Assembly (NCBI GenBank): GCA_017871115.1
Contig: JAFCIZ010000005.1
Span: 2,402,501 to 2,466,500 of the forward strand
Length of the DNA: 64,000 bases
Origin: Cunninghamella blakesleeana
Lineage: Eukaryota; Mucoromycota; Mucoromycetes; Mucorales; Cunninghamellaceae
Reading direction: 5' to 3'
The position numbers were made by a program, and so were the translations under genes. Positions 1-11,519 of the stretch are shown in pieces; position 1 is the stretch's first letter, and every line of letters begins with the position of its first letter. The notes under the pieces were generated by a model. It saw nothing but the letters and a program-made list of their open reading frames with translations, was not told where the DNA came from and did no database searches.

Positions 1-728
1 AAAGTTGACAAAAAAACTCAGCAGAAAAAATATAAAATCATTTCAGAAAAATAAATATTTATATATATTAGTTTATTATACTACAATATATACTGTATAA
101 ATGTATATATATATATATATATAATTCTAATAATAATAGTAATAAATATAATAGCTACCATAAAAAAAATAATTTAAGTATAGAAAAGGTATCTTTTAAT
201 TAAAAAATAATGGAAAAGAGTGCAAAAAATTCTACAATTAATTTTTTTTAAAAAAAATTGTAGAATTTTTTGTTTAATTCATTATTTTATAATAACTTTA
301 TTTTCATATAGAATTCTAGTTAGATCACGAAAAGTTAGAAATAATGCAGCCAAAATGAAATATTAGAAAAAAAAACTGAGTTTAATAAACACGTCAAGTG
401 TATAATGGTGGAAAAAAAGTTGATAAACTTTTTTTTTTTCATGGTTAGGATTACGAATATGAATTTTCTTTTTTTTTCTTTTTTAAAAAAAAGGAATTCA
501 TTGATAAAATTTTCAATTTTAACTTTTAAAATATCTATCGTATACTACAAATAAAATAATAATTGATTTAAAAAAAAAAATCACATGACGTCTTAGTTTT
601 TTTAAAAAAAGTAGAGTAATTTTGTACGATTTATTACATTAGATTAGAGTTTTTTTTACAGTTAGTGATTAAATAATAAGTACAAGTATAAGAATAAAAA
701 TATAGTATAAAGTATAGAATAAAAATGG
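1..728. other. AT-rich intergenic stretch at left edge
   Basis: No supported gene. The stretch is made of A/T homopolymers, an (AT)n run near 104-122 and short A-rich/T-rich foldbacks such as around 228-275. It lies downstream of the membrane-protein gene that ends at 729, so it contains that gene's 3' flank. Confidence 0.6.
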
Positions 729-1556
729 TTAAGATTGTTGATTAGGAGTAAGATCAAACTTTGTAATGTTAAACCATTTAGAACCGTACCTTAAAGCAGT
801 ATATATAGCAAAGAACAAAGTTACATCAGATAATACAAAGCTAAGGATAACGCGGCCCAAATTATCATACCAAGTTTCGTAAGTAGCAATCAATACAGTT
901 ACTGAAACAATTCCGCAGAGCAAAAAGAATCCATAATAATACAAAGATTTTACATGGGGGATAAGTGAATGGTGAACAAAACAAACTAGACAAATCCAAA
1001 TAAGGAATAAAAGCCAGGTACTAAGGTTAAGGAAATAATTGAGTTCATAAGTAGCTAAACTAAGTCCATTGATACTAATATCAGCTACGTAAGCAATAGC
1101 GCAAATAGTATAAGCAAAAGCATAAACGTAAGCTAATAAAAGAGCGTATCCAACACCACCCGAACGAAGATATTGTTTAATATTAAAAATAGAAGTTTTG
1201 TCACCATTAGGGTCTGAGGACTGTAAGTTCATGATACGGCGTGAAGGTTCAAGCGCAAATAACCATGCTAATACTGGACCAACACGACCAAACACTGGGA
1301 CTGCAAGTGATAATGATCTATCGGTTACTTCACCAAGAACTGTAAATAAATAACCCAGAGTTATTAAGCCTATAACATTATGCAAAAAGATAGATTGTCT
1401 CTTTTGGATCATAGCTACAAGTACATACAAATAGCAAAGGCCAAATAAACCTAACATGACATAACTAAAAATGTTGGCTAACGTAACTGGGTCTACACTG
1501 GGGCCATCACCTCCAAAACTTATCCCTCCTCCTCCTCTTCCTCTTCTTGGTGCCAT
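729..1556 (-). CDS. Seven-pass membrane protein, paralogue 1 of local cluster
   Basis: Intronless 275-residue ORF. After a Gly/Arg-rich N-terminus (about residues 1-20) there are seven hydrophobic segments, roughly at 25-50, 58-80, 85-103, 135-160, 170-195, 203-225 and 238-258, separated by short polar loops. A WLFALEPSRR-type motif follows the third segment. The C-terminal tail is short and polar. I do not recognise a named family; the topology resembles fungal seven-transmembrane proteins of unknown function. A decayed copy lies at 2033-2694 and a more distant intact relative at 3112-4086 shares the WLF.LEP.R motif, so this is a tandem family. The ATG at 1556 is preceded by a promoter segment that is also found in front of the decayed copy. 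Confidence 0.8.
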   Translation of the reverse strand: MAPRRGRGGGGISFGGDGPSVDPVTLANIFSYVMLGLFGLCYLYVLVAMIQKRQSIFLHNVIGLITLGYLFTVLGEVTDRSLSLAVPVFGRVGPVLAWLFALEPSRRIMNLQSSDPNGDKTSIFNIKQYLRSGGVGYALLLAYVYAFAYTICAIAYVADISINGLSLATYELNYFLNLSTWLLFLIWICLVCFVHHSLIPHVKSLYYYGFFLLCGIVSVTVLIATYETWYDNLGRVILSFVLSDVTLFFAIYTALRYGSKWFNITKFDLTPNQQS

Positions 1557-2032
1557 TGTTTATAAAATGATATTATATATAGAGTAAATCAGAAGTAGAA
1601 AAAGAAAAAGAACAAAAAAAAAAATTAAAAAATAAAAAAGAAATGACAAATTATATAGTTTTTTGTGGCGCGGAAATCAAATGATTTTTCTTTATATGCA
1701 AACAAAGTTACACATAAATAATATAGTAAAAACTAAAAACTTTCAAATGTAAATGAACAGCCTCATTCTTAATAAGAGATTGTTATTATTATTATTATTA
1801 TTTCACTGATTTGGTGGTTTTTTTTATGGTGATGATTATAATTTTTATTTTATTTTATTTTATTTTTTAAAAAAAGCTTGAATCTGCTAATGAATACTAA
1901 TCTAGGGAAAATAATCATTATTTTTTTTTTTTTAAAAAAAAAAAGACAGTATAACTTCATAATTTATTAAATATGGTATGATCTGGATTTTATTTTTCAA
2001 TTAAAAGGACTCTAAGAATATAAATAAAAAAA
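1557..2032. other. Intergenic region with duplicated promoter
   Basis: Promoter of the membrane protein ending at 1556. The segment about 1660-1800 matches about 2797-2920 in front of the pseudogene, so promoter and gene were duplicated together. It contains an (ATT)n run near 1780-1801 and a TTTTA run near 1846-1868. Confidence 0.5.
1665..1676 (-). promoter_or_regulatory. Candidate promoter element TTTCCGCGCCAC
   Basis: A GC-rich 12-mer in an otherwise A/T-only promoter, about 109 bases upstream of the ATG at 1556. The same GTGGCGCGGAA core (plus strand) occurs at 2799-2809, about 105 bases upstream of the decayed paralogue's start. It resembles E2F/MBF-type sites (TTTSSCGC), but the factor is inferred, not shown. 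Confidence 0.45.
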
Positions 2033-2694
2033 GACTAATAACTAGGGGTAAGACAAACTTTTGAGATGTTAAAATACTAAATACCAAATCTAAAAACAGT
2101 ATAAAAAATAAAGAGTATAGGAACATTTGCCAATAGGAGTTCAATGGCTGTATGACTTTTTCTATCCAACTAAGTTTAGTTTATAGTAGCCAACACTGTT
2201 GTTTTGACAAGGCTACAGAGTAATAATAATCCATAATAATATAAAGGACTTCCATGATAGATATATGAATCATGAACGCAAATAACCAAACAAACTCAAT
2301 CTGGAAAAAGAAAACAGATATCAGAGTTTGGGTAATAATATAATTGTTGAAAAGGTCCATCGTGCACATACATCAGTTCAAAAGAATGATAATAAGATAC
2401 ATAATTAAAAATACAAGTAATGTTGACCAGAGTATATACATGGCCTAAAAGACCAGCATAACCAACAGCAGAGTGGAAATGTTTTCTAATATTAAAATGA
2501 GATGTTTTTCAAAATCAAAGTTGGCGGAGAAGGAATTTAAGTTCATGGTATAACACAAAGGTTCAAGAACAAAAAATTAAACAACCTAACGTAACGTGGT
2601 TACAAATTTTGTAAAACTTGTCATGATCTTTAATGGGTCCATCATCCCCAAAGATTCTTCCAAAACTTCGTCTTCCTCCTATTTTTAATGTCAT
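2033..2694 (-). pseudogene. Decayed copy of the seven-pass membrane protein
   Basis: The reverse strand aligns from end to end with the intact gene at 729-1556: the start region (ATG at 2694 followed by an Arg/Gly-rich stretch), the Gly-Asp-Asp-Gly-Pro segment, the middle, and the last 30 codons near 2045-2100. The reading frame is broken by several small indels and stops; the longest open piece is only 62 codons (2181-2369). No intron signals account for the breaks. It is best read as a tandem duplicate that has lost function. The promoter copy with the GTGGCGCGGAA element is still recognisable upstream. Confidence 0.8.
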
Positions 2695-2798
2695 TATTTA
2701 TAAAGTATTACTATGTAGTTTTTGTTTTTTGTTTTATTTTATTTTTTTTAAAAAAAAGAAAGAAAAAAATAAAAGGTAGAAAAGGGATCAGAATTATT

Positions 2799-2809
2799 GT
2801 GGCGCGGAA
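2799..2809 (-). promoter_or_regulatory. Second copy of the CG-rich promoter element
   Basis: GTGGCGCGGAA on the plus strand, about 105 bases upstream of the pseudogene start; it matches the element at 1665-1676 in sequence and spacing. Confidence 0.4.
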
Positions 2810-3111
2810 TATAGATCATTTTCCTTCATTTGTACATAAAATTACACAAAACAGTTCTGTAAATTTTTTGAAACAACATGTTAAACAGCTTCATTTTTTA
2901 TAACAAAAGATTATTATTTATGTCACGTTAGCTTCTAGTAAGTAAAGTGAATATTAAGTTTTAAAAATAAGGGGGAATGTACATTTGGCTTGTATATTTT
3001 ATTAGGTAAAAAAAAAAGTGGTATAGCTTCATTTTTTTTTTTTTTTTTTTTTTTTTACAATGAAAATGATTATAATACAAAAATAAATATAATAGTAATC
3101 TTTAATACATC
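2810..3111. other. Intergenic region of the membrane-protein cluster
   Basis: The upstream part of the duplicated promoter (to about 2920), then A/T-rich sequence with a long T run at about 3032-3056. No gene seen. Confidence 0.5.
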
Positions 3112-4086
3112 TTAAACATGACTATCTTTATGATTTTCATCTATAGCTATGAGTTGGTTATATTTTACAAAAGAACCCCACCTTGAACCCCAGATCAAAC
3201 CAATAAGAAGAGTGATAAAATGGCACACAAATACCAAACAAAAATAAATGATTACCCAAGTTACTGAGGAGTTCCAAATAAAAGTAAGTTGTACAAAGGT
3301 TGCAGTTGTAGTTGTTGTTGTTGCTACGGAGTCCATTGTAACCATTGTTTTACCAATTTGCAGTCCAATCATAAATACACCGCTGATGGTATAAGAAAAA
3401 GGATGAATCATTTGATGATTTGCATTTTTATTCCAAACTAAAATATAGATATACATAACAACAAAATACCACGTGCTGTTATATAGTAACTTTACCACAA
3501 TTATATTCGTATTGATCCACCCATAAGTTGTAATCGTGTCTTCAAAAGTAAGAACATAAAAACAGGAAAGTGCCATGATACCAAGAAAATAAAGGTAACT
3601 GATGAATAGCAATAAACCAGAGAAGGAAGTAAAGTAAGTTTGATAATAATTATACGACCATGATCTACACCACCACACTAATTTGTTTTTACTTTTTTCT
3701 TCTTCTTTATTTTCAATACAATTTATATTTTTATTATGAGTCTTGATATATTGGCGAACTGGCTCTAAAAGAAATAACCAAGTGGATGATTCTGATAACA
3801 TATAAAATAAAACCCCCATTCTATAACATAAGCCATTGAATGGATCAAAAGTTGAATCGTTTAATACAAAAGTGAGCATACTGCATAATGATGATATGAC
3901 CGAAGTGAGTATAATAAAGGTTAGATTGATGTATGGAAAATTTCTTTTGTTTTTATCTAACAGGCAATAAAGAACTATAATCAATAAAATGCTATATAAT
4001 CCAAACATAGTGCACCGTAATGCCTGGTTTAAAACTTCGTTGGTATCTCCTGTGGTATGTAGTTCGTGGACAGTATTATTGTCCAT
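3112..4086 (-). CDS. Seven-pass membrane protein, divergent paralogue
   Basis: Intronless 324-residue ORF with seven hydrophobic segments: about residues 25-45, 55-77, 88-108, 150-178, 195-217, 230-250 and 270-297. A longer charged loop (about 118-142, rich in Lys/Glu/Asn) lies between segments 3 and 4. The motif WLFLLEPVRQYIK after segment 3 matches WLFALEPSRR in the 275-residue neighbour, and the order of segments is the same, so the two are probably ancient tandem paralogues. There is no signal peptide; the N-terminus is polar. Receptor-like function is possible, but nothing in the sequence proves a ligand or G-protein coupling. Confidence 0.72.
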   Translation of the reverse strand: MDNNTVHELHTTGDTNEVLNQALRCTMFGLYSILLIIVLYCLLDKNKRNFPYINLTFIILTSVISSLCSMLTFVLNDSTFDPFNGLCYRMGVLFYMLSESSTWLFLLEPVRQYIKTHNKNINCIENKEEEKSKNKLVWWCRSWSYNYYQTYFTSFSGLLLFISYLYFLGIMALSCFYVLTFEDTITTYGWINTNIIVVKLLYNSTWYFVVMYIYILVWNKNANHQMIHPFSYTISGVFMIGLQIGKTMVTMDSVATTTTTTATFVQLTFIWNSSVTWVIIYFCLVFVCHFITLLIGLIWGSRWGSFVKYNQLIAIDENHKDSHV

Positions 4087-4484
4087 CTTGTTGAAATAAA
4101 TAATATAAATATATCTTTAAAATTAATTAAAATAAAAAGAAAAATAAAATAAAATAAATCAACAGTTTTTTTTATATAGTCTCATATAAGTTTATTATCG
4201 TTACTGTTATTTTTTAAATTATGCTCTTGATAATTCTATTTTTAACTCGCTGGATTTATTCTTTTATTACTTGGTACCAATTATAGAGTCAGCTCAAAAT
4301 ATATAAAGTCAGTCCATTGTATATAATTAGTATAAAAAGTTATTTTTATATAAAATGAAAAAAAAAATACAAAAATAGATATATTAAAAATTTACAAGAC
4401 TATATAGTTTTTTTAATAATACATTGGTTTATATAAATAAAATAATAGTGATCATTAAACCAATAACAATAAAAATAAAAGATA
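4087..4484. other. Intergenic, converging on the SKI3 3' end
   Basis: Holds the promoter of the membrane protein starting at 4086 and the 3' flank of SKI3. Nothing else recognised. Confidence 0.5.
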
Positions 4485-7400
4485 TTATTTTTTTGTTGCT
4501 GCCAAGGCTTCCCAAGCTTCAGTTCTCCAAGGCGCCGAAAGAATAGCACGTTGGGCCAAAGTTCTAGATCCACTAACTGAAGCTGCATTTTCATAAGATT
4601 TCGCTATATTGTCTGCCAATGATTGTTGTTGTCGATTAATCGCTAAGGCTATAGATGTTAAATTACCCGTATTTTGTTGCTTGTCTTCTGACATTGATTC
4701 GGATGCTAATCTACTCCATAAAGTGGCGAGCCATGGAAGTTGGTGTGCTTTTTTAAGTAATGATTGTAAAGCCGAACGATCATCACCCTATTCACACAAA
4801 AAAAAAAAAGTTTTAATTGTATAACATATTAATAAAGAGATAAATGAAGAAATGAAAGAAAAAAAAACCCCTCACTTTACCTGTAATTTATAATAACAAG
4901 AAAATATCCAGGAAATCCATTGGTCCTTGTCATGTTCGTCTAATTTAAACAATAATAACAATATATATATATATAAATAAATCAGTAAGAATATTATTTA
5001 AATGTAAAATTTTAATTGTTATTATAATTATTATTGATATAACTTACATGCAACATCTGTAGGGATTTTTTTTAATTCTTCTAAAGCCGCCGTTGTTAAA
5101 GTAAGATCGTTTCCAAGTATACCCATAACACTTAATGAAAAAATGGCTGGTAAGTAATGGGGTGAATCAGCAATACTAAATTTAATATATTAAATATAAG
5201 ATATAGAATATAAAAATAAAAAAATATTAGTAACTAATAAACATTTATATACCTTTTTTCCCTTTTTTATTATTATTATCTATTATACATTACCATGTAA
5301 GCAATTGATTTTTAGCTACAGATCGTTGTTCATCACCACCCAATGCCCATAAAACTTTACTTAATAAAACGATAACATCTTGTCGTAATTGGATGTCACT
5401 GGATGTTTCATTCAAAGCTACTTCAAACATTTGCAAAGCTTCTTCTAATTGATCTAAAAAGTAATGAGCAATACCCGCACCTAATAAACAGTACACTCGA
5501 CTTGATATATTTTCATTTTGAAGAGCCATTTGGTAACTTTGAATAGCGCCTTGGAAATCGCCCGTGGCGCATAACATTCTACCAAGATTAGCATGTACTT
5601 GAGCAAGTCTCTTTGTTATTGTATTAACATCAACACTAATATCATTTTCTTGTTGTTGCTGTTGTTGTTCTAATTTGACTTCTAAGGCTAAAATGGCTCC
5701 AGCAAATGCTTCGGCTGCACGTTGATATTGTCCAAGTCTTTCAGAAAGTAAACCAAGTAAATTCAATGATAAAGCATCATGTAATTTTTGTTCTGTTAAT
5801 TTTTGTAAAGCAAAAGCTGGCGAAATAATAATAGTGCCGTTCATTTTTCCATTATCATTTACTTGAGTTGATAATTGTTGATAAATGGTGTTTGCATATC
5901 CATAGCTGGCTTCAAGCTTTAATATGTAGTATATAATATATAGTATAAAAAGGTTAATTTATATAATAGTTCAATATGATGCATTTTCTATCCATATCTA
6001 TATATAAACGTGTGTATATATTCACTTACAGCAGATCCATTGCTTGATTCAAAAGCATGTTGAAAAATAGATGTAGCTTCTGTTCCCCATACTGATGCAA
6101 CATAAGCTTGTCCTACCCAAGCACTAATCCAATCAGGGTCAAGTGCATGTGCTGTTTCAAAAGCTTGATTTGCTAATTCGTAATCTTTTAATAATAAGCA
6201 TAAGAATCCATAATTTGTCCAAGGGATTGCTGACTATATAAAAATATTTTTAATACAAATACACATATATATTTAAGTGTTTTTAGTGATTAATATTTTA
6301 TTTTAATATATATATATATATATATACATTTGCTTTTTTTATTGTTATTTTTATCCTTACTCTACTATTATACTCCATAGCTTTTACAAAGGAATATTGA
6401 CTGACTTTTGGGGAATCTTTCATAGAAATAACACCAAGGGTATTCCAATAAGTAGAATCATTATTATTTAAAGTCAAAGCAACTTGTATACATTTTGTAG
6501 CAATCAAAGTGCATGATGATTGATGTTCTACATTGTTTTCACCTAGCCAATGATAAACTAAAGCCAAATCATGCCAATAAGTTGGTGATAATGATTTATG
6601 ATTATGACAAAGAACAATTACTTGCTTATAGGCAAAAGAAGCGCACGATAGCATCACGTCCGAAGCAGCATGGGGTGGTAAATAAAAATCAGGTGAGATA
6701 TCCAACTGAATAAATTCCTCAACTAATTGAGAAGAATGATCTTGTTCAAATTTCAAAGTCTGGTGAGCTGATAAAGCAAATGTTTTGATTAATTCCTGAA
6801 TATCACCATAAGCGCACATATGCAAATAACTAGGCATCAATCGATATAAACAACAAGCATCCCCTATTAATTTCCAAAACCCAAGTATACTTGAATCCAC
6901 TTGAAGCCCTATTAAACATGTATGTAATACTTTGCCACATCCATCTACAGCACGACCAAAAAATCCTTGCTGGAAATCTTCTCTTACTTTTGCTAAATAA
7001 GTATCTGCTAACCCTTTTAATGCCGGTAAATAGCACCCTTTGCCTTGTTGTTCTGCTAAATTTAATGTTGCTTCAAATTCCTCTAATGCTATACTGAATT
7101 TGCCAACTTTTTGTTTTACTAATGCTTTTTGGTAATTGCCATTGATGGAGGTAGGATCTAAAGTAGTTGCTCGTTCAAATGCTTTTAATGCTGCTACATA
7201 ACGCCCTTCATGTGAATAGGCTTCCCCTAATCCTTCCCAACATTGTGCATTGTTTGTATCTGTTCTTAAAGCCTTTTGAAAACATGTTATGGCTTCTTGA
7301 TAATTGTTGGATTCCTGTAATAATTAAATAGAAGCATGTATTCATTATTAACAAAAAATTATAGAATTAAATAAAATAAAATAAAATTTGTATTACTATT

Positions 7401-9563
7401 GTCCTTACCATATTTGCATAGCCTAAACGTCTCCAAGCCCAACCAGTTTTAGGGCTACTGTTAGTTATCTGTCGGAATAAATCTTCAGCTTGAGTTAATT
7501 CGTCATCGTTTACGTAATAATCACTGAGGTAGTAAGCAGTTTCCACATCCATGGGATTCAATAGAATCACCTTTTGATAACATTTCTTGGCGCGTAAATG
7601 ATCGTTCACAATTTCACGATAATAATGTCCCAAGTAAGCAAATCCATTAGCAAACTCGGAATCTTGTTTCACAGATAACATAAAGTATTTAAATGCATAT
7701 TCTTTATTACTACAGTAATCACCTATGATATATATATATATTCAGTAATTATTAGTGTATGCACGACTATTATTAATATATTTGCATTTATTTTTACTAT
7801 TAGTACGTCTATAGATAACTTACCACCCATTTTCCAATATATTCTCCCTAATTTAAAGTAGTAATCTGCAACACCACTGTCACCAGCTATTTCAATAGCT
7901 TTAGATACGTATTCAATAGCCCTATCAAAATCTTCTTTCTCTGCATAGATCCATCCAATTTGTGCAATGGCATTATGTTGTTGATCATCTAAACTGAGTA
8001 CCTTTTCGAAATATTTTAAAGCATTATCATATTTTTTATCTTGGGTTAAAATATCACCAGCTCCCTAAAAATAGTATATATATATATATATATACATTAT
8101 ATTAACGATACATTAATGATATTATATTTTATTTGAATATGATAATGTTTTAAATAGTATTTATTTACCTCCAAAGCATCGATATTGTCAGGTGATTTTT
8201 TTAAAATATTTTCATAAATACCAAGCGCATCAGGATAGTATTTTGAATCTAATTTTTTATAGCAGTTTGCCATGCATAATTCCATGGATAGCATTGTCCT
8301 ATATAATTAAGAAAATAGAATTTTAAAAAAATAGAATGATTAATTTTCTATTAATAATTATATAATGACTAGAGTTTTATGCATATATGTACCGTATATG
8401 ATTCTTACTTTTTTAGAAATATGCCAGTATCAATGTCAAATTTTTTTACAAGGTCTCTACCGCGGGTAGCATATTCCAATCCAGATTCATATTCGTTTGA
8501 ATTGTAATAGATCCAACTTAAACATAAATATACACAAAGTAATTGAGTGTTTTGATCCAAAGCATCCTATTTTTTAAAAAAAGAAAGAAAGTATAGGAGG
8601 TGTTAATTATGTATATTAAGCACACACACTCACACTCAATATATATATATTATAATTTTTCTTATTACCCCAAATATATCAAATGCATCATCCAAATTCC
8701 CTTCTTGATATTTTTTATAACCTATCAATATTTTTGATGTACTGGACGATTCATATTGATTAATCAATGTATTTACAATGTTTTCATCATAATCATCTAA
8801 AAATAAGTAGTATAAAAATAAAAAAAGGACGTATTAAAACACTATTCTTTTTTCTTTCTTTTTAACACTTATAATAATTATTATATAAATACATATTTTT
8901 CTCTTACCGCAGCTTGATACGTCGGAAAATTCGATTGAAATTTCATAAGGTAATGAACTATCAGCTTTTTTTTCAATTAAGGTGTCCTTGAGTGCCATAA
9001 TTTTGTCGTATAACTATTCATATACAAATGCATATTATTAATATTAGTGTTATTAATATTATTTAAAAAAGCGGCATATATATATATAGTTTTATAATTT
9101 TTCTTTTTGCTGATGATACATACTTCTTTTTTATTTTTTTTTGCTGGTAATAATTTTCTATAGACATTTAATAATTTGATTTGAATAGCCAGTTTATCTA
9201 CTTCATCATCAGGTTGGTTCAATAAAGTTTCATATATATTAATGATATCTGATTTATTGTATACTTCAGCTTCCACATTTTCATAGAGAGATGTTGTAGA
9301 CGTAGATGCATTGCTAATTTTAAAACGACGAGATTTATAGGTTGATTCAATAGCTTTCATATCATTACGCTCTACCAAATCCATTTGATATTTATATATT
9401 TTACTTGCTGAAGGTATATTTTTTGCATCTTTAATCAAGTTATAAAGTTTACTTGTTGGTAAAAAAAGCTGTAAAGTCTCAATAAACTTGGCTTCATCCG
9501 GTTGCTTTGTTTCGTAAATATCTAATTTTTTGTTGAGGTAGTCTACAACACGATTACCATCAC

Positions 9564-9604
<41 letters not shown>

Positions 9605-10106
9605 TACATATTCCTCTTTTTTATTATATTTACTTCTTTTTTTCGTTGCCCTTTTTATTTCCATATTACATTTATTTTTTATTCACCTTATTATCAAATG
9701 AGGTAAAGCATGATCAATAGCTTTTAGTACATCATTATATTTTTCTTTCTTTTCATATAGACTGACTAATCCTTGCCAAGCTAAAGGTTGATCAGAGCTG
9801 ATATCGATAGCCTGCTTATAAGCATTTTCAGCCTCTTCCTCATTATCAAGACCAGCATAAGCAACTCCAAGGAAAACATATCTTTAAAAAATAAAATAAA
9901 TATAAAAATGTATATATATATATATATATATTATTAATTAATAGTTATTTTTTTTTATTATTATGATATATTATCTTAAATTATTACGCGTTATAATTCC
10001 CAGTTTCCCATAATATAATACGATTACAACATCTGATAGCTTCTTCAAAATCCTTTTTCCCAATAGCTTCCCTAGCTGCCTTCAGATTAGCTTTAGAATT
10101 ATTCAT
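4485..10106 (-). CDS. SKI3: Superkiller protein 3 (TPR scaffold of the Ski complex)
   Basis: Fifteen exons in coding order: 9988-10106, 9687-9881, 9124-9565, 8908-9013, 8669-8796, 8409-8566, 8169-8298, 7824-8064, 7409-7722, 6361-7314, 6030-6233, 5294-5916, 5048-5175, 4881-4939, 4485-4787. They sum to 4,104 bases, giving 1,367 residues, close to yeast Ski3 (about 1,430). Tetratricopeptide repeats run through the whole protein. The N-terminus (LKAAREAIGKKDFEEAIRCC, then NYNAYVFLGVAYAGL) and the C-terminal LAQRAILSAPWRTEAW segment are typical of Ski3/TTC37. In the Ski complex it scaffolds Ski2 and Ski8 and feeds RNA to the cytoplasmic exosome. The base before the ATG looks like an intron 3' end (TACAG), so a 5' UTR intron is likely. 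It is divergent from ERG7. Other TPR proteins are the alternative, but length and ends favour Ski3. Confidence 0.85.
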
Positions 10107-10613
10107 TGGATCTGTATAAAAAAGAAGGGAAAAAAAAATTGGTGTAAAAAAAATATCTGAAATTTTTAAAAAAAGCTGAGTTTATTTTTTTTGCACTTTG
10201 AAGGGTGGTCCACCACAGAATGAATTAAATTTATCTTTTTTAACAAATAATACTGACAATAATAATAGTAGTAATGATTCGCTTATTATAATTAAAAAAC
10301 TTTCATATAAATTGTCTTCATATATTCACGGTCAAAATTAATATATATATGTTAAAATAAAAACAAAATTAGATAATCAGAAAAATAATATATTCATGGT
10401 TAAGAGTAATAGGAGACCTTTAGCGATAATTTTTATAAATTTTGTCAAGTATTTTTTATTTAAATCATATGCTAAAAAAAAAAAAAAAGAATTCGGGTAT
10501 CAGCGCCGTGGTTTAAATTTTTTGGTTAATTTAAAAAAAGTAATAAAAAATGGGTTCAAAGTTTATTTCTTTCTTTTTCTTATTATTTTTTTTCATTGTT
10601 AAGAATACATAAC
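10107..10613. promoter_or_regulatory. Shared divergent promoter region of SKI3 and ERG7
   Basis: A 507-base gap between two divergently read starts. It contains a GGTGG-T-CCACC inverted motif near 10204-10216, the only GC-rich patch in the gap. No coding potential is supported; the A/Lys-rich ORF at 10396-10602 looks like chance. Sharing of regulation is inferred from layout only. Confidence 0.4.
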
Positions 10614-11487
10614 ATGGCTTTAAAAGCAGAGACCTTTACTTCGGCAAAGTTAAATTTAACAGAAACGCCAGCTTTTACAGATTTGTCACGTTGGCGTTTA
10701 CGTGTTGATCAAGGAGCTCAAATATGGGAGTATTTGGAAACTGATCAAGAATGTCAACAATGGCCACAAACTAGGTTTGACAAATACCATCTTGGACTTC
10801 CTACTGTAAATAGATTTATTAAAATAAAAATAATAAAATAAAATAAAATATTTTTACATAACTAACACTTATTATTGTTATTTATCAATTATATTAAATA
10901 GGATGCTCCTGAACTTCCCGAAGCAAAAACACCTTTAGAATCAGCTAGAAATGGTTTTGAATTCTATAGACAACTTCAAACACCTGATGGTCATTGGGGT
11001 GGTGAATATGGTGGACCTATGTAATACATATATATAATAAGTAATAAACCATATTAATAGTAACCAATATGCATTTTTTTCTTTTCTTTTCATTATCTTC
11101 TCTTATTTTTAAGGTTTTTAATACCTGGCCTTGTTATAGTTTACTATATTACTGGTACACCTATTCCTGAACCCATGCGACTTGAATTAATTCGATATTT
11201 ATTAAACCGCGCTCATGCTGAAGATGGTGGTTGGGGTATTCATATCGAAGGCGTGTCTACTGTATTTGGTACAGCTTTAAACTATGTTTCTTTACGTATT
11301 CTTGGTCTTGGTGCCGATCATCCCGCCATGGTCAAAGCTCGTAATACATTACATCAACTAGGTGGGGCTGCTGGTGCTCCTGCTTGGGGTAAATTTTGGC
11401 TTGCTGCATTGGGTGTTTATGAATGGGAAGGTTTAAATCCTGTTCCTCCAGAATTATGGTAATGATAATAAATAAAAGTTGCACATG

Positions 11488-11519
<32 letters not shown>

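Noticed and set aside
9563..9602. Reverse ORF start [12 protein letters not shown] upstream of SKI3 exon 3
   Set aside because: Encoded by an (AT)n run inside an intron; the true exon border is at 9565.
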